Shown here: positions 7,640-13,862 of the stretch, one piece after another
Layout: the number at the start of each line of letters is the position of its first letter
Position numbering within the stretch: the first letter of the stretch is position 1
From: Rhodoblastus sp052145335
GTDB lineage: Bacteria; Pseudomonadota; Alphaproteobacteria; Rhizobiales; Beijerinckiaceae
Assembly (NCBI RefSeq): GCF_052145335.1
Contig: NZ_JBKQOU010000300.1
Span: 1-21,756 of the forward strand
Direction of reading: 5' to 3'
Length of the DNA: 21,756 nt
The notes under the pieces: model-generated
The model's database searches: none
The model's input: only the letters and a program-made list of their open reading frames with translations
Told to the model about the DNA's origin: nothing
Translations under genes and position numbers: made by a program

Positions 7640-8485
7640 TCAGGTTTCGACGAAAGCTTTTTCGATGACATAGCTGGCCGGATCGCCGCTCGAGCCCTCT
7701 CGGAAACCGCGCTCCTCCAGCATCCGCACCAGATCCTTCAGCAGCCCCGGGCTGCCGCAGAGCATGACACGATCTTCAGCGGGATTGAGCGGCGGCTGGC
7801 CGATATCGTCGAAAAACTTGCCCGATTCGATCAGGTCGGTGACGCGGCCCTGATGCACATAGGGTTCGCGGGTCACAGTCGGATAATGGATGAGCTTTTC
7901 CTGGACGATATCGCCGAAAAACTCGTTGTCCTTGGCCGCCGCGACAATATCGAGACCATATTGCAGCTCGGAAACCTGTCGGCAACCATGGACTAGAATG
8001 AGCTTGTCATAGAGGTCATAGACCTCCGGATCCTTGATGATGCTGGAGAACGGCGCGATGCCAGTGCCGGTGGACATCATGTACAGCCTTTTGCCGGGCA
8101 GCAGGTTCGACTGCACCAGAGTGCCCGTCGGCTTGCGCCCTACCAGCACGGTGTCGCCGACCTTCAAATGCTGGAGCCGCGAGGTCAGCGGGCCATCCGG
8201 CACCTTGATGCTGAAAAACTCGAGATCGTCCTCGTAATTGGCGCTGGCCATGCTGTAGGCGCGCAGCAGAGGTTTGCCTTCGACTTCAATGCCGATCATC
8301 GCGAACTGGCCGTTGACGAAACGAAATGCTGGATCGCGGGTGGTGCGGAAACGAAACAGGCGGTCCGTGTAATGCTGGACTTCGAGCACAGTTTCGCGAT
8401 TGAAGGCGCCGCCGCTTTTCTTCTTCGGCGCGACGGCCTCGGCCGGCGGCGCCGACAAGACTTCATTTCCGGCGGCATCGCTCAT
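7640..8485 (-). CDS. fpr: Ferredoxin/flavodoxin-NADP+ reductase
   Basis: 281 residues. After a 25-residue Ala/Pro/Lys extension, an FAD-binding barrel carries RAYSMAS at residues 75-81. The NADP domain carries STGTGIAPF at 138-146 and CGSPGLLKDL near 243. The C-terminus YVIEKAFVET is typical of bacterial-type FPRs, which end with aromatic or Ala-Phe-Val-Glu residues rather than the plant-type terminal Tyr. The enzyme exchanges electrons between NADPH and ferredoxin or flavodoxin in the cytoplasm. Its position between nifO and the iscA-nifS-nifV operon suggests it may help supply low-potential electrons for nitrogenase or Fe-S assembly, but it can equally serve oxidative-stress roles. GGAG lies about 10 bases before the ATG. 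Confidence 0.93.
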   Translation of the reverse strand: MSDAAGNEVLSAPPAEAVAPKKKSGGAFNRETVLEVQHYTDRLFRFRTTRDPAFRFVNGQFAMIGIEVEGKPLLRAYSMASANYEDDLEFFSIKVPDGPLTSRLQHLKVGDTVLVGRKPTGTLVQSNLLPGKRLYMMSTGTGIAPFSSIIKDPEVYDLYDKLILVHGCRQVSELQYGLDIVAAAKDNEFFGDIVQEKLIHYPTVTREPYVHQGRVTDLIESGKFFDDIGQPPLNPAEDRVMLCGSPGLLKDLVRMLEERGFREGSSGDPASYVIEKAFVET

Positions 8486-8886
8486 TGTGATCCGTCTCCT
8501 AAAGGCTCAACGCCAGAAAACGCCGCAGGTTCGGCGCGGGCGAGGTTCTGACCCGATTGTGGCCCCGATTGCTTGCGCTGGGCGCGGCAGCCGAAGCGTG
8601 CAACGCCTGCATCCGATAACACCGTTCTTGCCAGATCGGCGCCTGAAGTGAACACGCAAAAAGCGGCAAGACCGCGATCAGGGGTTTTCACAGGCGCGCA
8701 AGCAAAATACGGCAAGAGCGCGCCTCGCCAGCATCGACGACCTATGCGGGGCTTCCTATACCGATGCCGCAAAAATTGCAACTTCGGGGACTCGGTCCTT
8801 GTCTTATCCAACATCCACCTCTGGCGTGACATGGGAGGCGGCGGCGCCCTTCTTGATTCCGCCGATCTTGCCATCGCCCAGGCCGC
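8486..8886. other. Divergent intergenic region without recognisable gene
   Basis: About 400 bases between fpr (leftward) and the regulatory sites of the iscA-nifS-nifV operon (rightward). Open frames cross it on both strands but show no family resemblance and look like GC-rich shadows. The promoter of fpr must lie here, but no confident match was found. Confidence 0.5.
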
Positions 8887-8902
8887 TGTCGCAAAGCCGA
8901 CA
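8887..8902 (+). promoter_or_regulatory. NifA upstream activator sequence
   Basis: TGT-CGCAAAGCCG-ACA matches the NifA site TGT-N10-ACA exactly. It lies 43 bases before the -24 element, a little closer than the usual 80-150 bases from the start site but workable. Confidence 0.75.
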
Positions 8903-8942
8903 AAGGCTCGCCAAGGCCCCGGTCTCCCGCCTCGCCCCGGCC

Positions 8943-8959
8943 TTGGCACAATCGTTGCT
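8943..8959 (+). promoter_or_regulatory. Sigma-54 (RpoN) -24/-12 promoter of the iscA-nifS-nifV operon
   Basis: TTGGCACAATCGTTGCT fits the consensus TGGCAC-N5-TTGC with GG at 8945-8946 and GC at 8957-8958, ten bases apart as required. The start site is predicted near 8970, about 20 bases before the iscA ATG. With the NifA site upstream, this marks nitrogen-fixation control. Confidence 0.9.
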
Positions 8960-8961
8960 CC

Positions 8962-8990
8962 GCTCCGGCAAATGGACCGGAGCCTTTTTT
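8962..8990 (+). terminator. Terminator-like hairpin across the predicted transcription start
   Basis: GCTCCGG (8962-8968) and CCGGAGC (8977-8983) form a perfect 7-bp stem with an 8-base loop, followed by CTTTTTT and then the iscA ATG two bases later. The 3' arm contains GGAG (8979-8982), the only ribosome-binding site candidate for iscA. The predicted sigma-54 start (about 8970) falls after the 5' arm, so only read-through RNA from upstream would fold the whole hairpin. Confidence 0.7.
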
Positions 8991-8991
8991 C

Positions 8992-9312
8992 ATGATCAGC
9001 CTGACGCCCGACGCCCTTTCCGCCGCCAAGACCATCCTCGCCAATGCCAAGACGCCAGCGGAAGGCCTGCGGATTCAGGTGGAAGCCGGCGGCTGCTCCG
9101 GCTTCCAGTACAAGATGGAGTTGGAGACCGAAGCGCGCGAAGGCGACGAAGTCGTCGACGCCGATGGCGTCAAAATCTTCATCGACGACATTTCGGCCGA
9201 CCATTTGCGCGGCATGAAGGTCGATTTCGTCAGTTCGCTGGAGCGGTCCGGCTTCGTCTACGAAAACCCCAACGCCACGGCGCAATGCGGCTGCGGCAAG
9301 TCTTTCGCGTAA
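8992..9312 (+). CDS. iscA: Nif-associated A-type Fe-S cluster carrier (IscA/HesB)
   Basis: 106 residues, the usual A-type carrier length. The three cluster ligands are visible: Cys35 in GGCSGFQY and Cys99/Cys101 in the C-terminal CGCGKSFA. These proteins hold transient Fe-S clusters or iron and hand them to target proteins in the cytoplasm. Its place directly before nifS and behind a sigma-54/NifA promoter identifies it as the nif-specific copy (NifIscA/HesB/IscN in various genomes). It is the first gene of the operon; nifS begins 27 bases later. Confidence 0.93.
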   Translation: MISLTPDALSAAKTILANAKTPAEGLRIQVEAGGCSGFQYKMELETEAREGDEVVDADGVKIFIDDISADHLRGMKVDFVSSLERSGFVYENPNATAQCGCGKSFA

Positions 9313-9339
9313 GGCGTCATTGGTTTGGAGGGCGGCGCG

Positions 9340-10524
9340 ATGGCGACGGTCTATCTCGATAACAACGCCACGACAAAGGTGGATGGGAAAGTCGTCGCGG
9401 CCATGCTGCCGTTTTTCACCGAATTTTTCGGCAACGCCTCCTCGACGCATGAATTCGGCGCCGCTGTCGCCCCGGCGATGAAGGCGGCGCGGCAAAAAGT
9501 CCAGACGCTGCTCGGCGCCGAATTCGATCACGAGGTGGTCTTCACTTCCGGCGGAACGGAATCCGACACAACCGCCATTCTTTCCGCTCTCGACGCCTTT
9601 CCGGACCGCAGTGAGGTCGTCACCACCGTCGTCGAACATCCCGCCATCTTGAACCTCTGCCAGCATCTCGAAAAATGCGGTCGCGCAAAAGTGCATTTCA
9701 TCGGCGTCGATGCGGGCGGCAAACTCGATCTCGACGCTTTTCGCGCCGCGCTTTCAGAAAGGACCGCGCTGGTCTCCGTCCAATGGGCCAATAACGAGAC
9801 CGGCGTGATTTTTCCCGTCGAGGAACTGGCGCAGCTTGCCAAACAGGCCGGCGCGCTTTTCCACACCGACGCGGTGCAGGCCGTCGGCAAGATACCGCTG
9901 GCGCTGAAAGGCTCCAGCATCGACATGCTGTCGCTGTCGGGCCATAAATTGCACGGCCCCAAGGGGATCGGCGCGCTTTACGTCAAGAAGGGCGTGAAGC
10001 TGCATCCCCTGTTTCGCGGCGGCAAGCAGGAGCGCGGACGGCGCGCCGGCACCGAAAACATTCCCGGCATCATCGGCCTCGGCAAAGCGGCGGAACTCGC
10101 CGCGGAAAATCTCGAAGCCGAAATCGCGCGCATCAAAGCGCTGCGCGACAGGCTGGAGGCCGGAATTTCCGCCGCCATCCCGCATTGCCGGATCAATGGC
10201 GGCGGCGAGCCCCGCCTGCCCAACACCTGCAATGTCGCCTTCGATCATGCCGAGGGCGAAGCCATCCTGCACCATCTCGACAAGGCGGGAATCGCCGCGT
10301 CCTCCGGTTCGGCCTGCGCCTCGGGCTCGATGGAGCCGAGCCATGTGCTGCGCGCCATGCAGGTTCCGCCGCTGGCCTTGCAGGGCGCGATCCGCTTTTC
10401 GCTGTCGCGCGACAATAGCGAGGCCGACATCGACCGCGCGCTCACCATCCTTCCCGACCTGGTCGAGAAGACGCGCGCAAAATCGCCGCTGTGGGCGGAA
10501 ATTCGCCAGAAACAATTTGCGTGA
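9340..10524 (+). CDS. nifS: Cysteine desulfurase NifS
   Basis: 394 residues. A PLP-dependent enzyme that takes sulfur from cysteine as a protein persulfide for nitrogenase Fe-S and FeMo-co precursors. Visible: VYLDNNATTKVD at the N-terminus; TSGGTESD; EHPAI (His100); NNETGVIFPV; HTDAVQAVGK; PLP Lys203 in SLSGHKLHGPKG; and the active Cys326 in SSGSACASG. The short SSGSACASGS loop and overall alignment fit the NifS/IscS group I class. The ATG at 9340 follows GGAGG by 8 bases; a TTG five codons upstream would overlap this site and is rejected. nifV starts 8 bases after the stop, indicating co-transcription. Confidence 0.95.
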   Translation: MATVYLDNNATTKVDGKVVAAMLPFFTEFFGNASSTHEFGAAVAPAMKAARQKVQTLLGAEFDHEVVFTSGGTESDTTAILSALDAFPDRSEVVTTVVEHPAILNLCQHLEKCGRAKVHFIGVDAGGKLDLDAFRAALSERTALVSVQWANNETGVIFPVEELAQLAKQAGALFHTDAVQAVGKIPLALKGSSIDMLSLSGHKLHGPKGIGALYVKKGVKLHPLFRGGKQERGRRAGTENIPGIIGLGKAAELAAENLEAEIARIKALRDRLEAGISAAIPHCRINGGGEPRLPNTCNVAFDHAEGEAILHHLDKAGIAASSGSACASGSMEPSHVLRAMQVPPLALQGAIRFSLSRDNSEADIDRALTILPDLVEKTRAKSPLWAEIRQKQFA

Positions 10525-10532
10525 GACCGTTC

Positions 10533-11717
10533 ATGACCCCTGCCGGATCGCACAGGATTTCCATCAACGACACGACGCTGCGCGATGGCGAACAGGCGCC
10601 GGGAGTGGTGTTTTCGCTGGCCGAAAAACTCGCCATCGCCCGTGAGTTGGCCGCCGCCGGCGTCGACGAGATCGAGGCCGGCACCCCGGCGATGGGCGAG
10701 GAGGAGGTCGAGGCTATTGCGGCCATCGTCTCGGCGAACCTGCCCTTGCGCGTCGGCGCCTGGTGCCGGCTGAACGAAAGCGACGTTGACGCGGCGCTGC
10801 GCGCCGGCGTGAAAATGGTCAATATTTCGGCGCCCATGTCGCGCCTGCAAATGCGGGTAAAGCTCAAGGCCGAGCCGCATGAAGTGGCGGCGCGGGTGAC
10901 GCGCGTCATCGGCTATGCGCGCGAAAAGGGCCTGGAAGTGGCGCTCGGCGGCGAGGATTCGTCGCGCGCCGATCTGCGCGACATCGGCCTGATCGCGGGC
11001 GCCGCGGCAAAGCTCGGCGTGTTCCGCTTCCGCTTCGCCGACACGCTCGGCCTGCTCGATCCTTTCTCGACCTATGAATATATCAAGCGCCTGCGCGACG
11101 AGACCGGCCTGGCCGTCGAGTTCCACGGCCACAACGATCTCGGCCTCGCCACCGCCAACACGCTCGCCGCCATTCGCGCCGGCGCCAGCCACGCCAGCGT
11201 CACCGTGCTGGGCCTCGGCGAGCGCGCCGGCAACGCGCCGCTCGAGGAAGTCTGCGTCGCACTGCCGCGAACCGCGGAGGCGCGCACCGGCGTCGATCCG
11301 ACCCGCCTCGCCGCGCTGGCGGAACTGGTCGCCCATGCGGCGCGAGACTCCATTCCCCGCGCAAAGCCGATCGTTGGCGCCGATATTTTCACCCATGAAT
11401 CCGGCATTCACGTCGCTGGGCTTTTGTCCGACGTGCGCACCTATCAGGGTCTCGATCCCGCCATGCTCGGCCGCCAGCACAAGGTGGTGATCGGCAAGCA
11501 TTCGGGCCTGGCGGCCTTGCGCTCGATCTGCTCGGCCATCGGCATCGAACTCGACGCCAAGGCCGGCGCCGCCTTGCTGGCGCGGGTCAAGGCCATCGCC
11601 AAAATGACCAAGAGCCTGGTGCCGGACGGCCGGGTGCGGCAATTGGCGCGCGAGGAAATTTCCAAGCACCAGCGCGGCCGGTCCGACCAGACGGCGCAAA
11701 TTTCGGGGGAACTATGA
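10533..11717 (+). CDS. nifV: Homocitrate synthase NifV
   Basis: 394 residues. Condenses acetyl-CoA with 2-oxoglutarate to homocitrate, the organic acid ligand of FeMo-co. Motifs of the LeuA/NifV family in order: SINDTTLRDGEQAPGVVFS; GGEDSSRADL; RFADTLGLLDP; EFHGHNDLGLATANTLAA with the metal-binding HxH (HGH); LGERAGNAPLEEV; and FTHESGIHVAGLL. The length and position behind nifS favour NifV over 2-isopropylmalate synthase. The ATG at 10533 is chosen because it leads straight into the catalytic domain; a GTG at 10521 overlapping the nifS stop (GTGA) is a real alternative that would couple translation. The stop overlaps the next ORF's start. Confidence 0.95.
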   Translation: MTPAGSHRISINDTTLRDGEQAPGVVFSLAEKLAIARELAAAGVDEIEAGTPAMGEEEVEAIAAIVSANLPLRVGAWCRLNESDVDAALRAGVKMVNISAPMSRLQMRVKLKAEPHEVAARVTRVIGYAREKGLEVALGGEDSSRADLRDIGLIAGAAAKLGVFRFRFADTLGLLDPFSTYEYIKRLRDETGLAVEFHGHNDLGLATANTLAAIRAGASHASVTVLGLGERAGNAPLEEVCVALPRTAEARTGVDPTRLAALAELVAHAARDSIPRAKPIVGADIFTHESGIHVAGLLSDVRTYQGLDPAMLGRQHKVVIGKHSGLAALRSICSAIGIELDAKAGAALLARVKAIAKMTKSLVPDGRVRQLAREEISKHQRGRSDQTAQISGEL

Positions 11718-11959
11718 GCGAGGCAAACGGCTATTTCGTCGATTGGAACGGAGAACTGCGCAGCGCCGACGATCCGGGCGGCGGCTATGCCTGCGAAGTG
11801 GATCGGCCGGCGCGCTATGTCGCGGTGATGAGCAAGGCCGGCGCGCTCGTCCACGAGGCGACGCTTTACAAGACCCTCGCCGATGTGGAAAAGGCGGGCA
11901 TCAAGGCGCAACTCGTGCCGGGCTCGAAACCCTGGGCCAGTCCGAAGGACGGTTTTTGA
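11714..11959 (+). CDS. Small unknown protein coupled to nifV
   Basis: 81 residues, acidic to neutral, no signal peptide or membrane segment. Opens SEANGYFVDWNGELRSADDPGGGYACEVDRPARYVAV and ends with KPWASPKDGF. The family is not recognised. It is supported as a gene by the 4-base ATGA overlap with the nifV stop and by codon use like its neighbours. It probably belongs to the iscA-nifS-nifV transcript and so to nitrogen-fixation conditions. A strong stem-loop follows 10 bases after the stop. Confidence 0.7.
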   Translation: MSEANGYFVDWNGELRSADDPGGGYACEVDRPARYVAVMSKAGALVHEATLYKTLADVEKAGIKAQLVPGSKPWASPKDGF

Positions 11960-11969
11960 CCTTTGATTG

Positions 11970-12000
11970 CAAATCCAGCAGGTTTCACCTGCTGGATTTG
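11970..12000 (+). terminator. Perfect 14-bp stem-loop after the nifV-linked ORF
   Basis: CAAATCCAGCAGGT (11970-11983) and ACCTGCTGGATTTG (11987-12000) pair without mismatch around TTC. There is no clear U tract after it, so it may be an RNA 3'-end protector or processing site as much as a terminator. Confidence 0.65.
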
Positions 12001-12004
12001 ATTA

Positions 12005-12067
12005 GGCGCGAATGCGCCGCCGAGCTTATGCGAGGAATTCCATAATCGCGATGTCGCGAGTATGGAA
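12005..12067 (+). repeat. Two further stem-loops in the same intergenic region
   Basis: GGCGC/GCGCC (12005-12009, 12014-12018) forms a hairpin with loop GAAT. TTCCATA (12038-12044) and TATGGAA (12061-12067) enclose an inner CGCGA/TCGCG pair (12047-12051, 12054-12058). With the 14-bp stem before them, nearly all of the intergenic region can fold. Confidence 0.55.
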
Positions 12068-12099
12068 AATAAGCCGATGGAGACGCGCATTTGGTTCCG

Positions 12100-12330
12100 A
12101 TGACCATTCTCGTCGATGAAAAGCCGAAATGCGTGGTTCGCCCCAACGACATGAAGGGGCTGCAACGCTTCCTGCGCAACGGCAAGTCCTGGCTGCTGGC
12201 TGACCAGCCCGATGGCGCCGTCAGTTATCGCGAGGCCGACGAGCGCGAAAGACAGGCCTGGCGCAACGCCAGCGACCTGCACCGCGCCTGGGGCGGCGAC
12301 GACGAGGATTTTTTTGGCGTGCCTTTGTAA
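12100..12330 (+). CDS. Small unknown protein downstream of nifV cluster
   Basis: 76 residues: TILVDEKPKCVVRPNDMKGL, then a central FLRNGKSWLLAD, a charged YREADERERQAWRNA helix and an acidic C-terminus GGDDEDFFGVPL. No family recognised. The ATG at 12100 is preferred; a TTG three codons earlier gives the same frame. The nearest Shine-Dalgarno-like GGAG is about 18 bases upstream, farther than normal, so the start is uncertain. It converges with the truncated hemoglobin gene with one base between stop codons, leaving no space for a terminator. Confidence 0.6.
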   Translation: MTILVDEKPKCVVRPNDMKGLQRFLRNGKSWLLADQPDGAVSYREADERERQAWRNASDLHRAWGGDDEDFFGVPL

Positions 12331-12331
12331 G

Positions 12332-12784
12332 TTAAGGCCGACCTTCGCCGCGGTCGTGCGGATTGTCGGCCTGGTTGCGCATCCAGTCGGCGAGCTTGGT
12401 CATGTTGGCGTCGAGTTCCGCCCGCGCCGCCGGATCGGCGATGGTCTCGCCAAGCGCTTGTCGCATGCACAACAGCCACGCGTCGCGTTCCGCATTGCCG
12501 ATAGGAAAGCCCATATGGCGTTGGCGCAGGCGCGGATGGCCCTTTTCCGGCGAATAGAGTTTCGGTCCGCCGGTCCATTCCGACAGATAGCGCTTCAACA
12601 CCTTTTTCACCGGCCCGAGATCGACGTCGTGCATGTCGCGGATTTTCTTCGCCTGCGGAAAACTGTCCATATAGCCGTAAAAGGCCTCGACCAGACGATC
12701 GATCGCCAAGGCGCCGCCGATCCGGTCGAACATCGCAATTTCCGTCGTCGTTTCGCTCACGCCAAATTCCTCACCTGAATTCAT
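12332..12784 (-). CDS. Group II truncated hemoglobin
   Basis: 150 residues. Two-over-two globin fold: FDRIGGALAIDRLVEAFYGYM (A-B helices with a B10-position Tyr), GHPRLRQRHMGFPIG with the proximal heme His at residue 90, and DAWLLCM with the group II marker Trp (G8) at residue 103. Such proteins bind O2 and NO with high affinity and handle NO detoxification, O2 delivery or peroxide. The ATG at 12784 overlaps the upstream 54-aa ORF stop (ATGA). A GTG at about residue 9 is an alternative start. It is the last gene of a four-gene operon headed by a sigma-54 promoter match, so an O2/NO role under nitrogen fixation is inferred. Confidence 0.92.
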   Translation of the reverse strand: MNSGEEFGVSETTTEIAMFDRIGGALAIDRLVEAFYGYMDSFPQAKKIRDMHDVDLGPVKKVLKRYLSEWTGGPKLYSPEKGHPRLRQRHMGFPIGNAERDAWLLCMRQALGETIADPAARAELDANMTKLADWMRNQADNPHDRGEGRP

Positions 12785-12945
12785 TCGGCCATGCTGGGCA
12801 GAAGCAGCACTTCCGCCGGCGCGCCACCCTGCGGCTCGACCAGTTCCAGCGCTGCGACCAGCGACAGGCCGCCGTCGCTTTCCATCAGCACCACCGCCTC
12901 GACCGGCATTTTCGCCAAGGCTTCGAGCAATTGCGCCACCGTCAC
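12781..12945 (-). CDS. Small 54-residue ORF between DUF6156-like and globin genes
   Basis: 54 residues starting from GTG: MTVAQLLEALAKMPVEAVVL, then MESDGGLSLVAALELVEPQG and a hydrophobic C-terminus ending LLLPSMAE. It is below the length of ordinary ORF calling. It is supported by position: its GTG overlaps the upstream stop as GTGA and its TGA overlaps the globin ATG as ATGA, so it exactly fills the gap between two genes of one operon. The pattern TVAQLLEAL.KMP.EA.V..ES suggests a small alpha-beta domain. No family is recognised and no function is claimed. Confidence 0.7.
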   Translation of the reverse strand: MTVAQLLEALAKMPVEAVVLMESDGGLSLVAALELVEPQGGAPAEVLLLPSMAE

Positions 12946-13241
12946 GGCGCGGCGCCGTCGAAGGTCAAAACGGTCGGTTCCTCATCGAGCATCAGTATTT
13001 CCGCCCGCCGCAGTCGCCCGGCGTCGTCATAATCGTAGGAATGGCTCAGTTCGACATCGCCATAGACGATTTTCTGGAATTCCAACAGCCTGCCGCAGCC
13101 ATCGTAAAAAGCGCGAATGTATGTGTTGCGATTGGTCAGCGCATCCGGTTCGATCTGATTGAGCAGCTTTAGCGGCAATTTCACGCCGGAGGTGGCGAGA
13201 AAGAAACGGCAGTCGCGGGAATCTTCCACAAATTCGTTCAT
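12942..13241 (-). CDS. DUF6156-like protein of unknown function
   Basis: 99 residues. Begins NEFVEDSRDCRFFLATSG, continues VKLPLKLLNQIEPDALTNRN, YIRAFYDGCGRLLEFQKIVYG and DVELSHSYDYDDAGRLRRAE. The YDYDDAGRLRRAEI segment resembles one YD-type beta-hairpin repeat. From memory the whole matches the DUF6156 family seen near nif genes; this was not verified. No signal peptide, so probably cytoplasmic. It starts 9 bases after the Rieske stop and its own stop overlaps the 54-aa ORF start, so it is inside one operon with the Rieske protein and the hemoglobin. Confidence 0.75.
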   Translation of the reverse strand: MNEFVEDSRDCRFFLATSGVKLPLKLLNQIEPDALTNRNTYIRAFYDGCGRLLEFQKIVYGDVELSHSYDYDDAGRLRRAEILMLDEEPTVLTFDGAAP

Positions 13242-13250
13242 TTTCGCCCT

Positions 13251-13706
13251 TCAGGAATGGATGGTGATTTCCATCGTATCTTCCATGTCATCGTCATGGC
13301 CTCGCGAAAAATCCTCTTCGAGCAGGGCGACGCCATGCACGCAGACATCTCCGTCGAGCACCGCGACGCCGACTTTTTCCAGCTGCGCGCCTTCGCACTC
13401 GCCAGAAAGACAGGTTCCGGTCTCAACGGCGAATTTGGCGCCGTGACGTCCGCATTGCAGCAGTTCGCCGGTCTCGTCGAAGAATTTTCCCGCGCCGATG
13501 TTCAGCCATACGCCCTGATGCGGACAGGCGTTGCGATAGGCGTGATATTCGCCCTTGCCGTTGCGGGCGATGACGATGCGAAAGGGTTTTGAACCGCCCG
13601 AACCATCTGATTCCGCGAGATCAAACGCCTTGGCTTCGCCGCGCGCGATTTCGGTTTCCGAACAGATAACGAAATAGAAGCGGGCCTTCTCCCCGGCATC
13701 AACCAT
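13251..13706 (-). CDS. Rieske-type [2Fe-2S] protein
   Basis: 151 residues. The Rieske ligands are clear: Cys61-Pro-His63 in NACPHQGVWL and Cys85-Gly-Arg-His88 in LQCGRHGAKF. The spacing fits soluble Rieske ferredoxins rather than the bc1 subunit, and there is no membrane anchor. The C-terminus is strongly acidic (EEDFSRGHDDDMEDTMEITI), as in electron-transfer partners. It could pass electrons to an oxygenase, or to the co-transcribed partners; no oxygenase alpha subunit is nearby. It is the first gene of the operon with DUF6156-like, 54-aa and hemoglobin genes. AAGGTG precedes the ATG at good spacing. The sigma-54 promoter match lies 140 bases upstream. Confidence 0.9.
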   Translation of the reverse strand: MVDAGEKARFYFVICSETEIARGEAKAFDLAESDGSGGSKPFRIVIARNGKGEYHAYRNACPHQGVWLNIGAGKFFDETGELLQCGRHGAKFAVETGTCLSGECEGAQLEKVGVAVLDGDVCVHGVALLEEDFSRGHDDDMEDTMEITIHS

Positions 13707-13807
13707 GGAACACCTTATAAATCAAGTAGTTGCCTTTGTCCTTCGGGGCCGCTTCCTTATTCGGAAATCGCCCTGGATCCGGAAAATCGGGGAAAAATCC
13801 GGAGACG

Positions 13808-13836
13808 AAAAAAAACCTCAGGAGGACTTTTCCTCC
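13808..13836 (-). terminator. Terminator-like hairpin at the start of the Rieske operon leader
   Basis: Read on the minus strand, GGAGGA (13836-13831) and TCCTCC (13826-13821) pair around AAAG, with one more G-T wobble. Four bases later comes a run of eight T (13815-13808). The predicted sigma-54 start site (about 13835) lies inside or at the edge of the 5' arm. As a terminator it is slightly atypical because of the gap before the T run. Confidence 0.5.
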
Positions 13837-13845
13837 CTTCGTCCT

Positions 13846-13862
13846 AGCAAGAGGAATGCCAA
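13846..13862 (-). promoter_or_regulatory. Sigma-54 (RpoN) promoter of the Rieske-hemoglobin operon
   Basis: On the minus strand TTGGCATTCCTCTTGCT has GG and GC at the exact -24/-12 spacing and matches TGGCA-N6-TTGC. It points at the Rieske gene, leaving a leader of about 130 bases. No exact TGT-N10-ACA NifA site was found in the 200 bases upstream, so the activator is not assigned. Confidence 0.75.

Noticed and set aside
8800..8813. TGT...ACA pair as a second NifA site upstream of iscA
   Set aside because: The spacing is 8 bases, not the 10 that NifA sites require; the exact site at 8887-8902 is used instead.
8573..8995. 140-residue plus-strand ORF covering the iscA promoter
   Set aside because: It runs through the NifA site, the sigma-54 promoter and the hairpin, and shows no protein-like pattern.
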